From the NCBI RefSeq assembly GCF_011751885.2, contig NZ_CP061771.1:1116001-1180000 (forward strand): a stretch of 64,000 nt of DNA. The letters are read 5' to 3'. Source of the stretch: Salinibacterium sp. ZJ450. Its GTDB lineage: Bacteria > Actinomycetota > Actinomycetes > Actinomycetales > Microbacteriaceae. The position numbers were made by a program, and so were the translations under genes. This document shows, piece by piece, positions 1-6,792 of the stretch. Each line of letters starts with the position of its first letter. Position 1 is the stretch's first letter. Under the pieces are notes generated by a model. That model searched no databases. It was not told the DNA's origin and was given only the letters and a program-made list of their open reading frames with translations.

Positions 1-140
1 GGCATCACCGCGAGCACGTCGGTGTGGTTCAGGAGCGCTTCGATGGCGTCGAGCTGGCCGGGGCGAAGACCCGGCCAGCCGAAGGCGCGCTGGGCGGCTT
101 GGCTGACAGCTTGGCTGACACGGTCCGCGACATCCGTCAT
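1..140 (-). CDS. recQ: RecQ-family ATP-dependent DNA helicase, N-terminal fragment
   Basis: Only the first 46 codons lie in the window; the rest runs off the left edge. Residues 20-34 read FGWPGLRPGQLDAIE, the Q-motif-like block (FG...LRPGQ) that begins the helicase core of RecQ enzymes and contacts the ATP adenine. RecQ proteins are 3'-5' helicases that unwind recombination and repair intermediates. The start is ATG at 138-140, with a GAGAGGAG Shine-Dalgarno five bases upstream. Walker A, DEAH, RQC and HRDC parts cannot be checked here. Codons 2-6 (TDVAD) carry one copy of the 13-base word ACGGATGTCGCGG that recurs through the window. Another superfamily 2 helicase with this N-terminal block is possible but less likely. 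Confidence 0.8.
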   Translation of the reverse strand, partial: MTDVADRVSQAVSQAAQRAFGWPGLRPGQLDAIEALLNHTDVLAVM

Positions 141-512
141 GGCGCTCCTCTCGCCGCCTCAGTGTGATCGGCGGTCGGGGAGGGCGTCAAGGTGCTGGAC
201 AACCGTGTGGACGGTCGCTCGCTGGGGCGAGTAGGACCCACGGCGCGCGACGGATGCTCGTGGGCCGCCCTGAAGCGTGCGTTCCGGAGGGCATGCTGCG
301 AACACCCCGGCGTGTCGTGTCACTTTTGGACGGCGTGTCGCCGCATGTCCTCCGCAGGCGCCCACTCGCTGGCGCCGCCTCCGTCATTTCCGGTCGGCCG
401 CACGAACTTCAGTGGCACCCGGACGGGGAATCGTGCGCTTTTCGCGCAAGCGATACGGTACGTGAAGCGCTTTCGGCTTCCGAAGGACGCTGCCAAACGT
501 GGGAGCGCAAGA
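141..512. other. Gap without a convincing gene between recQ and a small membrane protein
   Basis: This 372-base stretch holds the recQ ribosome-binding site and probably its promoter. Open frames cross it on both strands, but none has a ribosome-binding site, a family resemblance or a hydrophobic pattern. They look like chance open frames in GC-rich DNA. I see no repeat or clear promoter for the next gene. Confidence 0.5.
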
Positions 513-854
513 ATGATCGAGATGTTGACACAGTCGTTCGCAGCAGCGGCAGGGACCATGATCCTCGTGTTCCTGGTTCCCATCATTTGCGCTGTCAGTA
601 TCGGGCTAATCTACATCGGGCTGATCCGGAAGAAGCCGGGCGCCGTCTTCATCGGGGTGGCGTTTCCCACCGCGGCGATTGCACTGGGCCTTGGCATGCG
701 GGTATCCGGGCTCTCGGACCCGCAAGTCGCATCAACGGCCGCTGGCGGTATCGACGCAATGTTCACAATGTTCCCCACCGCGCTGATGATCGCTGGCCTG
801 TGCTTTCTCGTGGGTGTCCTGCCGGGAATGGTGAAGGCCACCCGAAACCGCTAA
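513..854 (+). CDS. Small three-segment membrane protein of unknown function
   Basis: The protein has 113 residues. Hydrophobic stretches at about 9-36, 44-62 and 85-106 look like three membrane helices, with a short RKK basic loop after the first (positive-inside) and a KATRNR tail. I do not recognise a family. An upstream in-frame extension to base 192 exists, but its codons look non-coding. I chose ATG at 513 because a GGGAG Shine-Dalgarno-like sequence lies about eight bases upstream and the hydrophobic segment follows at once. The next small gene begins 31 bases downstream on the same strand, so the two may be co-transcribed. Confidence 0.55.
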   Translation: MIEMLTQSFAAAAGTMILVFLVPIICAVSIGLIYIGLIRKKPGAVFIGVAFPTAAIALGLGMRVSGLSDPQVASTAAGGIDAMFTMFPTALMIAGLCFLVGVLPGMVKATRNR

Positions 855-885
855 CGACGCACACGCAGAGAAGGGCATCACAACA

Positions 886-1104
886 GTGGCCTACGAAATG
901 ACCGAATGTCCGATGTGTGAGAACTATGAAGCTCACATGCGCACGTCCGATGGCATGCTCCACTGCGCGTTGTGTAATACATCGTGGGGCGGCGCACCAG
1001 CCAGCGCGCACGGCGCTTCCGGCTGGCCGCCTCTGCCCAGGCACATACCGACGGGCCCCAACGATGCTTCAGGCTGGCTACCTCTGCCCCCGCCCGTCCG
1101 ATAA
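886..1104 (+). CDS. Small putative zinc-ribbon protein
   Basis: This 72-residue product starts with GTG and has two CxxC knuckles, CPMC (residues 8-11) and CALC (27-30), separated by 15 residues. That is the pattern of a single zinc ribbon near the N-terminus. The remainder is Gly/Pro/Ala-rich and contains a near-duplicate phrase (GASGWPPLP and DASGWLPLP), probably a disordered tail. A purine-rich AGAGAAGGG sequence lies about ten bases upstream of the start. It follows the membrane protein gene by 31 bases. No function can be assigned, and a chance frame is possible. The paired CxxC motifs are the main argument for a real gene. Confidence 0.5.
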   Translation: MAYEMTECPMCENYEAHMRTSDGMLHCALCNTSWGGAPASAHGASGWPPLPRHIPTGPNDASGWLPLPPPVR

Positions 1105-1135
1105 GGGCTCTGACCGGGGCGATAGGCTCCTCGCC

Positions 1136-1162
1136 ATGACAACAGCCGGGGTAGCGCGGTGA
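1136..1162 (+). CDS. Possible leaderless eight-residue leader peptide ahead of the GNAT gene
   Basis: A -10-like hexamer TAGGCT at 1123-1128 stands seven bases before ATG 1136, so transcription would begin at or beside this ATG. The reading frame is MTTAGVAR followed by TGA at 1160-1162. That stop overlaps the GTG start of the acetyltransferase (GTGA, 1159-1162), an arrangement typical of translational coupling. No Shine-Dalgarno precedes the GTG at good spacing, so ribosomes terminating here may supply initiation downstream. No good -35 box was found. The idea rests on layout only. Confidence 0.35.
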   Translation: MTTAGVAR

Positions 1163-1722
1163 TCCCGTACGAGTTCAGCGCGCCACTGGAGGCCGACCGG
1201 GTCAGCCTGCGGATGCTCACCGACCAGGACGTCGACGTGGTGCATTCCTACCAATCCCGCGAAGATGTCTGCCGCTACATGCTGTACGAGCCCCGCGACC
1301 ACGCCACGGTGGTCGCGAAGGTCGCGGAGTGGTCGCAGCACAGCCGCCTGGAGCAGGACAGCGACTACCTGCAGCTGGCGGTGGAACGCCGCAGCGACCG
1401 TCGCGTGCTCGGCGATCTCTACTTCACCATCAAGAGCGTCGCCAACCAGAGCGCTGAGATTGGCTGGAGCCTGCACCCCGACCACCAGGGGCAGGGTTAC
1501 GCCAGCGAGGCGGCATCCGCGATGCTGGATGTCGCGTTCCGGGTGATGCGGCTGCATCGGGTGGTCGCCGAGCTCGACCCGCGGAACGACCCCTCGGTGG
1601 CGCTGTGCCGACGGCTCGGGATGCGTGAGGAGGCGCGCTTCGTGGAGGACCTGCGGTTCAAAGGCGAGTGGGCCGATACCGGCGTGTACGCGATTCTGGC
1701 GCGCGAGTTCCTGGCGCGTTAG
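1159..1722 (+). CDS. GNAT-family N-acetyltransferase (RimJ/RimL type)
   Basis: The 187-residue product matches the acetyltransferase_3 branch of GNAT enzymes, which move an acetyl group from acetyl-CoA to an amine such as a protein N-terminus, amino sugar or antibiotic. The family opening ADRVSLRMLTDQDVDVV, the central EIGWSLHPDHQGQGYASEA block (motif A, pyrophosphate-binding loop QGQGYA) and the late NDPSVALCRRLGMREEARF block are all present. The substrate cannot be told. The start is GTG, overlapping the stop of the proposed leader peptide. Its stop shares bases with the stop of the convergent CPBP gene (four-base overlap, 1719-1722), leaving no room for a terminator between them. Confidence 0.85.
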   Translation: MIPYEFSAPLEADRVSLRMLTDQDVDVVHSYQSREDVCRYMLYEPRDHATVVAKVAEWSQHSRLEQDSDYLQLAVERRSDRRVLGDLYFTIKSVANQSAEIGWSLHPDHQGQGYASEAASAMLDVAFRVMRLHRVVAELDPRNDPSVALCRRLGMREEARFVEDLRFKGEWADTGVYAILAREFLAR

Positions 1723-2690
1723 TCGCTCGCGACGGCCGGCAGCGGTGCTTGCAGCGCCGCGTGCGACGCTGACTGGCGGGCCCTGACCGGGAACTGCCGG
1801 GTCACCACCAGGATGGCGATGAGCGCTGCCATCACTAGCCAGCCGGTGTAGCCGAGCACGCCGGTCGCCGCAGGGTCGATCTGGTGGCCGGCGGCGACGA
1901 TGAGGGCACCGAGACCGCCCGCGCCGTTGATGAAGCCGTGGGCGAGGGCGGCCATCCAGACGGTTCCCGAGGCATCGCTCACCCAGCCGAACAGCACCGA
2001 CATCAGGATGCAGGCGACGATCATGAAGACGAGGGCGGCCACCGCGGGGTAACCCGGGTAGTTGTAGCCGAGCAGGATCACCGGCGCATGCCAGAGCCCC
2101 CAGATCACCCCGGTGAGCAGCGCGGCGCCCCACTGCCCGAAGCGGTCGGCCAGGCGGGGCTGCAGCCAGCCGCGCCAGCCGAGTTCCTCACCGAGCGCGG
2201 GAATGACATTGATCAGCGGGGCCACGAGCAGCGCTGCCATCTGCACGACGGCCAGCGTCTGGGCCGGGATGGGCTGGTCGCCGGGAAGGGTGTCGAGGTA
2301 CGCGGCGAGTCCGCTGAAGCCGACGAGGTCAACCTGGAACACACCGAGGGCGGCGGCGACTCCGAGCGCGGCGACGGTCAGCAGGATCGGGCCGAGCCAG
2401 GCGATGACGATGTATGGCAGCATCCGGCGGAACGGACGGCGCGGGCGGAGTGTGGTGAGTCGGGCGAAGCGCTCGCCGCTTGGCAGCAGCCATTCGGTGA
2501 CCCGGGCGGCAATGGCCGGCACGAACATCATCACGACGAGCAGGGGCAACGCGCCGGGGGTGGCCAGGCCCTGGCCGCTCAGCCAGAGCGGCGACGCGAT
2601 GAGCCAGGCGAGCCCAAGCGAGAGCAGCAGGAAGAGGGCGATCGGGTGCATTCGCCGGGTTTTCGGCCGCGCTGAAGAAAGGTTCGTCAT
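1719..2690 (-). CDS. CPBP-family intramembrane glutamic endopeptidase
   Basis: This 323-residue multi-pass membrane protein carries the ABI/CAAX (CPBP) protease signature. EELGWRG at residues 168-174 supplies the paired catalytic glutamates and arginine. GLWHAP (198-203) and LAHGFINGAGG (about 256-266) supply the conserved histidine and asparagine of motifs 2 and 3. Such proteins cleave membrane-embedded substrates, process prenylated or bacteriocin peptides, or give self-immunity. The ATG at 2690 has a GAAGGA Shine-Dalgarno. It lies 68 bases downstream of a YhfC-like intramembrane-protease-like gene and an HTH regulator on the same strand, so the three probably form one transcription unit. 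The substrate is unknown. Confidence 0.85.
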   Translation of the reverse strand: MTNLSSARPKTRRMHPIALFLLLSLGLAWLIASPLWLSGQGLATPGALPLLVVMMFVPAIAARVTEWLLPSGERFARLTTLRPRRPFRRMLPYIVIAWLGPILLTVAALGVAAALGVFQVDLVGFSGLAAYLDTLPGDQPIPAQTLAVVQMAALLVAPLINVIPALGEELGWRGWLQPRLADRFGQWGAALLTGVIWGLWHAPVILLGYNYPGYPAVAALVFMIVACILMSVLFGWVSDASGTVWMAALAHGFINGAGGLGALIVAAGHQIDPAATGVLGYTGWLVMAALIAILVVTRQFPVRARQSASHAALQAPLPAVASD

Positions 2691-2758
2691 GGGGATGTCC
2701 TTCTGGGTAGGAGGTGCGGGTGCGCTTGAGGGTGACGAGGAGTGCGGATTCGGGAGGT

Positions 2759-3439
2759 TTATAGAACGGTGAGCGCGAGGCCGGCGCCGAGTGCAACGGC
2801 ACCGACGACGACCAGCACGATCTCGGTCGCGGCCAGGTGGGTCTTCCCGAACCGCACGGCGCTCATGTTGATCACCGAGTGCACGGGCAGGGTGACCAGC
2901 ACGAGCCAGGGTGAGGCGAACAGCAGCAGCGTGAAGCCGAGGTGAAGCGCGGTGGCGCTCACGCGCTCGAGCGCTCCCCAGAATCCGTTCTGCGGCTCGG
3001 TCATGCCGAGGTCGCGCAGCGCCTGTTGGGCCTCAAGCGACTTCGGGTCATCCTTTGTCATCATGCTGGCGAGCACGAACATGTTGACGACGATGAACAG
3101 CACCTCGATGGCGGCCCAACCCCAGCCGGCCCACAGGACGTCGTCGAGGGTGTCAATGGCGAGGAGGACCAGCGCCAGGCGGACGAGCTCTTCCGCCGGA
3201 CCGGAGAACCAGCCGACGATGGTCATCGCCCGGTCCTTGCCAGCCAGTTTCATGGCGATCAGGGCGACCGGCTGCCGCAGCACCAGCGCGAGCATCCAGC
3301 CGGCAGCGCCGAGGGCGAGCGGCAGCCATTGCGGGGAGCCGATGACGGCGATCAGCACTGCGGCGGCGATGAGCGGCGCGATCAGCATGAGCGGTACGGT
3401 CATCCGGGTGCGCGTGGCGAGGGCAGCGAGGTCGGTCAC
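2759..3439 (-). CDS. YhfC-like putative intramembrane protease
   Basis: The 226-residue protein has about seven hydrophobic helices. Polar residues inside them match the PrsW/YhfC/CPBP superfamily layout: EELVR at 83-87, AIE at 110-112, ER followed by H166 (158-166), and HSVIN at 187-191. From that I infer a glutamic-type intramembrane protease or a close relative; catalysis is not proven. The start is GTG at 3437-3439, one base after the regulator stop, with GGAG six bases upstream. The long upstream extension overlapping the regulator is rejected. Being tightly linked to an HTH regulator and a CPBP protease, it likely acts in a regulated membrane-proteolysis or self-protection module. Confidence 0.6.
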   Translation of the reverse strand: MTDLAALATRTRMTVPLMLIAPLIAAAVLIAVIGSPQWLPLALGAAGWMLALVLRQPVALIAMKLAGKDRAMTIVGWFSGPAEELVRLALVLLAIDTLDDVLWAGWGWAAIEVLFIVVNMFVLASMMTKDDPKSLEAQQALRDLGMTEPQNGFWGALERVSATALHLGFTLLLFASPWLVLVTLPVHSVINMSAVRFGKTHLAATEIVLVVVGAVALGAGLALTVL

Positions 3440-3440
3440 G

Positions 3441-3992
3441 TCAGGCTCCGTTCGGGCGGTCAACCGGCATCGTGACGGTTCCGATGAGGCGAGGCGTGCG
3501 GTCGGCGGTGCGTTTGTTGTCGACGCGCGCATTGAGCGCGGCGCGGATCTCGGCGAGCAGTTCGAGCAGTTCGCTGTCGGTCAGGTTGAGCACGTACTCG
3601 CGGGCGCCCACCCCGTCGGCGACCAGGTCGATCTCCGGGCGCTCAAGGTAGTGCCCGTATTCACCGAGCAGGCTGGCCACGAAGGTGGCGAAGTACCGGA
3701 AGTGATCTTCGCGGGTTGCGTTCGCGAGATCCTCGGCAGTCAGGACGGCGGCGCTGCGAGCCATGGCGTAGGTGCGCTCCACCGCGCCCCGAACCTGGTG
3801 CTGCTCGACGACCTCGACGAGACCTGCCTCAAGCAGGGAGTTGAGGTGCCGGTACAGGGTGGCCTGCGGCAGTGTCGGCAGGGCCGCGGCCAACTCCTTC
3901 GTCGTGCGAGAGTCCGTTCCGAGCGCGCGCAGGATCGCCATGCGCTGCGGATGCAGCAGGACGTCGGCCTTCGCCAGTGGTTTTGATCTCAT
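3441..3992 (-). CDS. ArsR-like winged-helix transcriptional regulator
   Basis: The 183-residue product has an N-terminal winged helix. LLHPQRMAILRALGTDSRTTKELAAALPTLPQATLYRHLNSLLEAGLVEVVEQHQVRG-type sequence is typical of ArsR/HTH_20 regulators, followed by a helical C-terminal half (about residues 90-150) that probably dimerises or senses a ligand. I chose ATG at 3990-3992. It sits just downstream of a good promoter and has no Shine-Dalgarno, so the transcript is probably leaderless or nearly so. A palindrome overlaps that promoter, suggesting autorepression. It is the first gene of the unit with the YhfC-like and CPBP genes. The effector is unknown; it carries no metal-binding cysteines of the classical ArsR type. 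Confidence 0.8.
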   Translation of the reverse strand: MRSKPLAKADVLLHPQRMAILRALGTDSRTTKELAAALPTLPQATLYRHLNSLLEAGLVEVVEQHQVRGAVERTYAMARSAAVLTAEDLANATREDHFRYFATFVASLLGEYGHYLERPEIDLVADGVGAREYVLNLTDSELLELLAEIRAALNARVDNKRTADRTPRLIGTVTMPVDRPNGA

Positions 3993-4001
3993 AATTGAGA
4001 A

Positions 4002-4031
4002 CGTTATCACTATCGATAACGGTCTTGTCAA
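4002..4031 (-). promoter_or_regulatory. Promoter and overlapping operator of the HTH/YhfC/CPBP unit
   Basis: On the minus strand TTGACA (4026-4031) is followed after exactly 17 bases by GATAAC (4003-4008), giving a good housekeeping promoter with a transcription start near 3996. An inverted repeat CGTTATC (4002-4008) / GATAACG (4015-4021), six-base spacer, covers the -10 box and half of the spacer. That is the expected position for a repressor site of the adjacent regulator. Confidence 0.6.
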
Positions 4032-4062
4032 GCATCCGTTATAAACAGGCTCGATCGACGCA

Positions 4063-4239
4063 TCAAGCCCGTCCGGTCGGGCTCCCCGTCGCGGTGGTGC
4101 CGGGCGACAGAGCTCCGCCGGGCTGGTCGGCGCGCTTGTCCTGCTCGGCGTCGAAGTCGGTGGTGTCGGGCTCGGCGTCGAGCTCGTCGTCCAGGTCGGG
4201 CACCAGCGACGGATTGTCGGGATTGTCTCTGTCGTCCAT
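4063..4239 (-). CDS. Small acidic protein of unknown function
   Basis: This 58-residue product begins MDDRDNPDNPSLVPDLDDELDAEPD and is strongly acidic in its first half, then Gly/Pro/Thr-rich, so it is likely disordered. There is no Shine-Dalgarno, but TATCGT stands six bases before the ATG on the minus strand, the spacing seen at other proposed leaderless starts in this window. That supports ATG 4239 over the longer frame. It resembles in composition the 54-residue acidic product downstream of ligD (also rich in D/E and P). It lies between divergently read genes and no role is inferred. Confidence 0.45.
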   Translation of the reverse strand: MDDRDNPDNPSLVPDLDDELDAEPDTTDFDAEQDKRADQPGGALSPGTTATGSPTGRA

Positions 4240-4395
4240 GGCGTCACGATAACCGCGAGTGGGTGCTTCGGCAATCACTGGTGAGGGTCTCGACCGACGG
4301 ACGGCGCTCGACCAGTGGCAGGCCGCGGCGTACCGTGGAATCACGCCGGAGCAGTGCAGCGACGCGCGCTCCGCCGATTCGGATGGAGAAGAGCC

Positions 4396-4797
4396 ATGAC
4401 CGTCACCAGAGACATGCTCGATGCGAATCCTCAAGAAGTGGCGGATGCCGCGGCGCTAGCGACCGCGATCGACGCATGCTTCGAGTGCGCCGCCGCCTGC
4501 ACGGCCTGCGCCGACGCCTGCCTCGGCGAAGAGATGGTCGCCGATCTGGTGCGCTGTATCCGCACCGACCTCGACTGCGCCGACATCTGCGCCGCTACCG
4601 GCAAGGTGCTGACCCGACAGACCGCCCCCGACAGCAACCTGCTGGCCGCCGCGCTCGCCGGGTGCATCACCGCGTGCTCCACCTGCGCGGACGAATGCGA
4701 GAGCCACGCCGACATGCACGAGCACTGTCGCATCTGCGGCGAAGCGTGCCGCCGCTGCCAGCAGGCGTGCCGCGACCTGCTCGAAGACCTGGAGTGA
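4396..4797 (+). CDS. Four-helix-bundle copper-storage protein (Csp/DUF326)
   Basis: The 133-residue protein contains 17 cysteines, mostly at CxxxC or CxxC spacing along predicted helices (for example CFECAAACTACADAC and CRICGEACRRCQQAC). This is the hallmark of Csp proteins, which pack many Cu(I) ions into the core of a four-helix bundle. There is no signal peptide, so it is the cytosolic (Csp3-like) form, buffering copper inside the cell. ATG 4396 follows a GGAGAAGA Shine-Dalgarno. A plausible promoter (TCGACC 4308-4313, 17 bases, TACCGT 4331-4336) lies upstream. A multicopper oxidase 2 kb downstream adds to a copper theme, although no copper regulator or P-type ATPase is present in the window. 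Confidence 0.88.
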   Translation: MTVTRDMLDANPQEVADAAALATAIDACFECAAACTACADACLGEEMVADLVRCIRTDLDCADICAATGKVLTRQTAPDSNLLAAALAGCITACSTCADECESHADMHEHCRICGEACRRCQQACRDLLEDLE

Positions 4798-4903
4798 GGC
4801 CGCGTGCGGGGGTGCCGAGCTCCGGCTTATGCACAGGCGGGAACTCTCCACAGGCGCGAGGAATCTGACCAGACCTGACCGGATGACGCGCAGTCTGGGC
4901 GAC

Positions 4904-5317
4904 ATGAAGCCACCCAGATACGAGGACACCACCTTCGAGCCCCTGACAAGCGACGCGCTGATCGAACAGCGCGTCGGCGACCTCGTCGGTCGCGCCATCA
5001 GCCGGCAACTGTGGTTCCTCTTCCTCGACGAGGAAGAGATCCAGTTGCCGATGCTGATTCCGCTCGACCGACCGGAACGCCCAACCGCGCAACTGACCAC
5101 GGTGGTGGAGAGCATCCACGAAGCCGTTGACGTGCTCGACGCGGCATCCGTCATCGTCGTGATTGAACGTCACGCGAGCGAGATACTGACGCCGATCGAC
5201 ATCGAGTGGGCCCGCGCGATCAGCGATTCCTGCACCGCGCAGCACGTCCGTCTGCGCGGGCTGCTGCTGAGCCACCGCCGTGGCGTGCGGTGGATCCCAC
5301 CCGATGCCTACGCCTGA
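4904..5317 (+). CDS. Conserved hypothetical protein, 137 residues
   Basis: I do not recognise a named family. The product is a compact, mixed alpha/beta-looking soluble protein: a helix-rich N-terminus (TSDALIEQRVGDLVGRAISRQ), then LWFLFLDEEEIQLPMLIPLD and a later VIVVIERHASEILTPIDIEWARAISDSC stretch resembling alternating strands and helices. Start choice is uncertain. ATG 4904 gives MKPPRYEDTTFEPLT and ATG 4883 would add seven residues; neither has a strong Shine-Dalgarno. It ends two bases before the convergent acylphosphatase stop. Coding character (GC-rich third positions, plausible protein composition) is good. Confidence 0.6.
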   Translation: MKPPRYEDTTFEPLTSDALIEQRVGDLVGRAISRQLWFLFLDEEEIQLPMLIPLDRPERPTAQLTTVVESIHEAVDVLDAASVIVVIERHASEILTPIDIEWARAISDSCTAQHVRLRGLLLSHRRGVRWIPPDAYA

Positions 5318-5319
5318 TG

Positions 5320-5592
5320 TCACCAGGTGATGCGAAATTCGGTGCTCCCGTGCGGGTCCACGTCGGTCACCGTGACCTTCTTGACGTGCGCGCCGGGTGG
5401 GCCGTCGTGCAGCCAGTCCAGCAGCCGGGTGACGGATGCCGCGTCTCCCTCGATCTCGGCCTCCACCGCGCCATCCGACCGGTTGCGCACGTACCCGGTG
5501 AGGCCCAGACGGACGGCTTCATCCTGCGCGGCGTACCGGAAGCCGACGCCCTGCACCCGTCCGTGCACGACGGCGTGCTTGCGGATGCTCAC
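5320..5592 (-). CDS. acyP: Acylphosphatase
   Basis: This 90-residue enzyme hydrolyses the carboxyl-phosphate bond of acylphosphates such as acetyl phosphate or 1,3-bisphosphoglycerate. The family core [13 protein letters not shown] (residues 9-21) holds the phosphate-binding loop and catalytic Arg19. The second signature [17 protein letters not shown] (33-49) holds catalytic Asn37. Its length is normal for the family. The start is GTG at 5590-5592, and GTGA overlaps the stop of the upstream Phd-like gene, so translation of the two is probably coupled. That pairing of an antitoxin-like gene with a metabolic enzyme is unusual. Confidence 0.92.
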   Translation of the reverse strand: MSIRKHAVVHGRVQGVGFRYAAQDEAVRLGLTGYVRNRSDGAVEAEIEGDAASVTRLLDWLHDGPPGAHVKKVTVTDVDPHGSTEFRITW

Positions 5593-6059
5593 GAGTCAGA
5601 CGGCGTGAAGCCTCTGTCGCGGTCGACCCCATGCCGCCCATCACGGGGGCCGCCGTCCGGGAGTTCGAGCAGATGAGCGCCGTGATCGATGTAGATGCTG
5701 GGCTCCTTCGGTTTGTGGCGGCCAAGCGCTGGCATGGCGGGCACGGCGGTGACCGGTTCCACCGCGGAAAAGTCGCCTGGTTCACTCCCCGCCGTCGGAA
5801 CGACCGACACCAGGCGGGCGACAGGGATGCCGTCGCGCGTGATGATCACCTGGTCACCCTGCTCCACCCGACCCACCAGCGCGGTCAAATGCAGGCGGGC
5901 GTCTTCCATGCTCACGGTGAGAGCGTTCACGGAGCCGACCCCCATCCGTGTCTCGGGGTACGGGTCATAGCTCTCGTCGCAGTCGACACCGTGCCGTCCG
6001 TCACGCGGACCGCAGTCCGGCAGCGGCGGCAGCTGATCGCTGTCATCGGAGTAGTACAC
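5589..6059 (-). CDS. Phd/YefM-like protein with duplicated flanking segments
   Basis: The 156-residue product has a central Phd/YefM-type segment at about 44-88 ([19 protein letters not shown]...[16 protein letters not shown]), the fold of prevent-host-death antitoxins that bind DNA and neutralise PIN or RelE-type toxins. It is flanked by two similar acidic segments that share [13 protein letters not shown]: residues 13-27 before and about 131-145 after. Both flanks correspond to near-identical DNA (about 5628-5665 and 5989-6022). The start is GTG 6057-6059 with a GAGAGGAG Shine-Dalgarno. No toxin gene is adjacent; the next gene is acyP, coupled by GTGA. It could be an orphan antitoxin or a repurposed DNA-binding or adaptor protein. 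Confidence 0.65.
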   Translation of the reverse strand: MYYSDDSDQLPPLPDCGPRDGRHGVDCDESYDPYPETRMGVGSVNALTVSMEDARLHLTALVGRVEQGDQVIITRDGIPVARLVSVVPTAGSEPGDFSAVEPVTAVPAMPALGRHKPKEPSIYIDHGAHLLELPDGGPRDGRHGVDRDRGFTPSDS

Positions 6060-6175
6060 GAGAGACTCCTCTCACCGGCGGGATGTCTGATGCTGACGGT
6101 ACGCCCGCCCCCGGCTGGTCTCAAGGGCGACCGCCGGTGAATGCTGTGAGACTTCCTAACATCGGCGGTCAGGGA

Positions 6176-6202
6176 TTGACATTCCGGAAATCGGGGGATA
6201 GT
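6176..6202 (+). promoter_or_regulatory. Putative promoter of the membrane protein/multicopper oxidase pair
   Basis: TTGACA at 6176-6181 is followed after a short 15-base spacer by GATAGT at 6197-6202. Transcription would start near 6209, at the edge of the CCCC-N5-GGGG palindrome described separately. The -10 match is moderate. Confidence 0.35.
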
Positions 6203-6208
6203 GCTTCA

Positions 6209-6221
6209 CCCCATTTAGGGG
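6209..6221. promoter_or_regulatory. CCCC-N5-GGGG palindrome, copy 1
   Basis: ACCCC-ATTTA-GGGGT lies about 100 bases before the first gene of the copper-oxidase pair and close to the predicted transcription start. It is one of at least six intergenic copies of the same motif in this window. Confidence 0.4.
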
Positions 6222-6317
6222 TACTGTGCGTCGAGACCCACTGGTGGGGGAGGCGCGGTCTCCGGCGATCGTCGCGGTCACACCCTCGACCGGTGACCAA
6301 ACTCGGGAGTCACTGTC

Positions 6318-6773
6318 ATGCGCAAGCTGTTTCTCGTTCTCACCATCCTGTTGATCATCTCGCTCACCGTGCAGTTCTACTTCGCGGCGTACGCCGTCTT
6401 CTCCACCGACGTCGAGGAAGGGTTCTTCCTGCATGGAATGAACGGCCGCTTCGTGCTGCCGATCCTCGCGCTGCTGGTCATCATCGGTGCCGCGCTTGCC
6501 CGGGCGGGCGGGCGCACCATCGGGCTGTCCGTCGTGCCGCTGGCGCTCATCCTGTTCCAGACCGTGCTGTTCATAATCACCGGGGCGGTCACCGGCGCGG
6601 AGGGGGGCGGAGAAATTCCCGTCGCTGCGTCGATCATGCTGGGCTTCCACGCCATCGTGGGACTTGCGGCGTTCGTGGTCAGCTACATGCTGATCCAGCG
6701 GGCGCGTCGCCTGATCGCCACCGGCAGCGCCACAGTGGACAGGGAGCGCGACGTCACTCCCGTCACGCGATGA
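6318..6773 (+). CDS. Four-helix membrane protein (DUF6220-like)
   Basis: The 151-residue protein has four hydrophobic segments (about 4-28, 47-66, 72-95 and 108-130) and a basic cytoplasmic tail. It matches, from memory, the DUF6220 group. Histidines sit near the membrane face (LHGMNGRFVLP at 38-48 and GFHAIVGLAAF at 114-124), which might bind heme or copper, but this is only a possibility. The ATG has a GGGAG Shine-Dalgarno. The multicopper oxidase begins 19 bases downstream without its own clear promoter, so the two are very likely co-transcribed and may work together at the membrane. Confidence 0.7.
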   Translation: MRKLFLVLTILLIISLTVQFYFAAYAVFSTDVEEGFFLHGMNGRFVLPILALLVIIGAALARAGGRTIGLSVVPLALILFQTVLFIITGAVTGAEGGGEIPVAASIMLGFHAIVGLAAFVVSYMLIQRARRLIATGSATVDRERDVTPVTR

Positions 6774-6792
6774 CCCTGCACTAGTCCCACCC

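Noticed and set aside
141-512. A degraded gene between recQ and the membrane protein
   Set aside because: No frame gives a recognisable protein fragment; the longer frames look like random GC-rich translation.
3952-4252. Plus-strand frames over the HTH regulator promoter
   Set aside because: They overlap a good minus-strand promoter and operator and have no start signals.
5320-6059. Calling the Phd-like/acyP pair a toxin-antitoxin system
   Set aside because: Acylphosphatase is a metabolic enzyme with intact active site and no known toxin role; the linkage is reported only as unusual.
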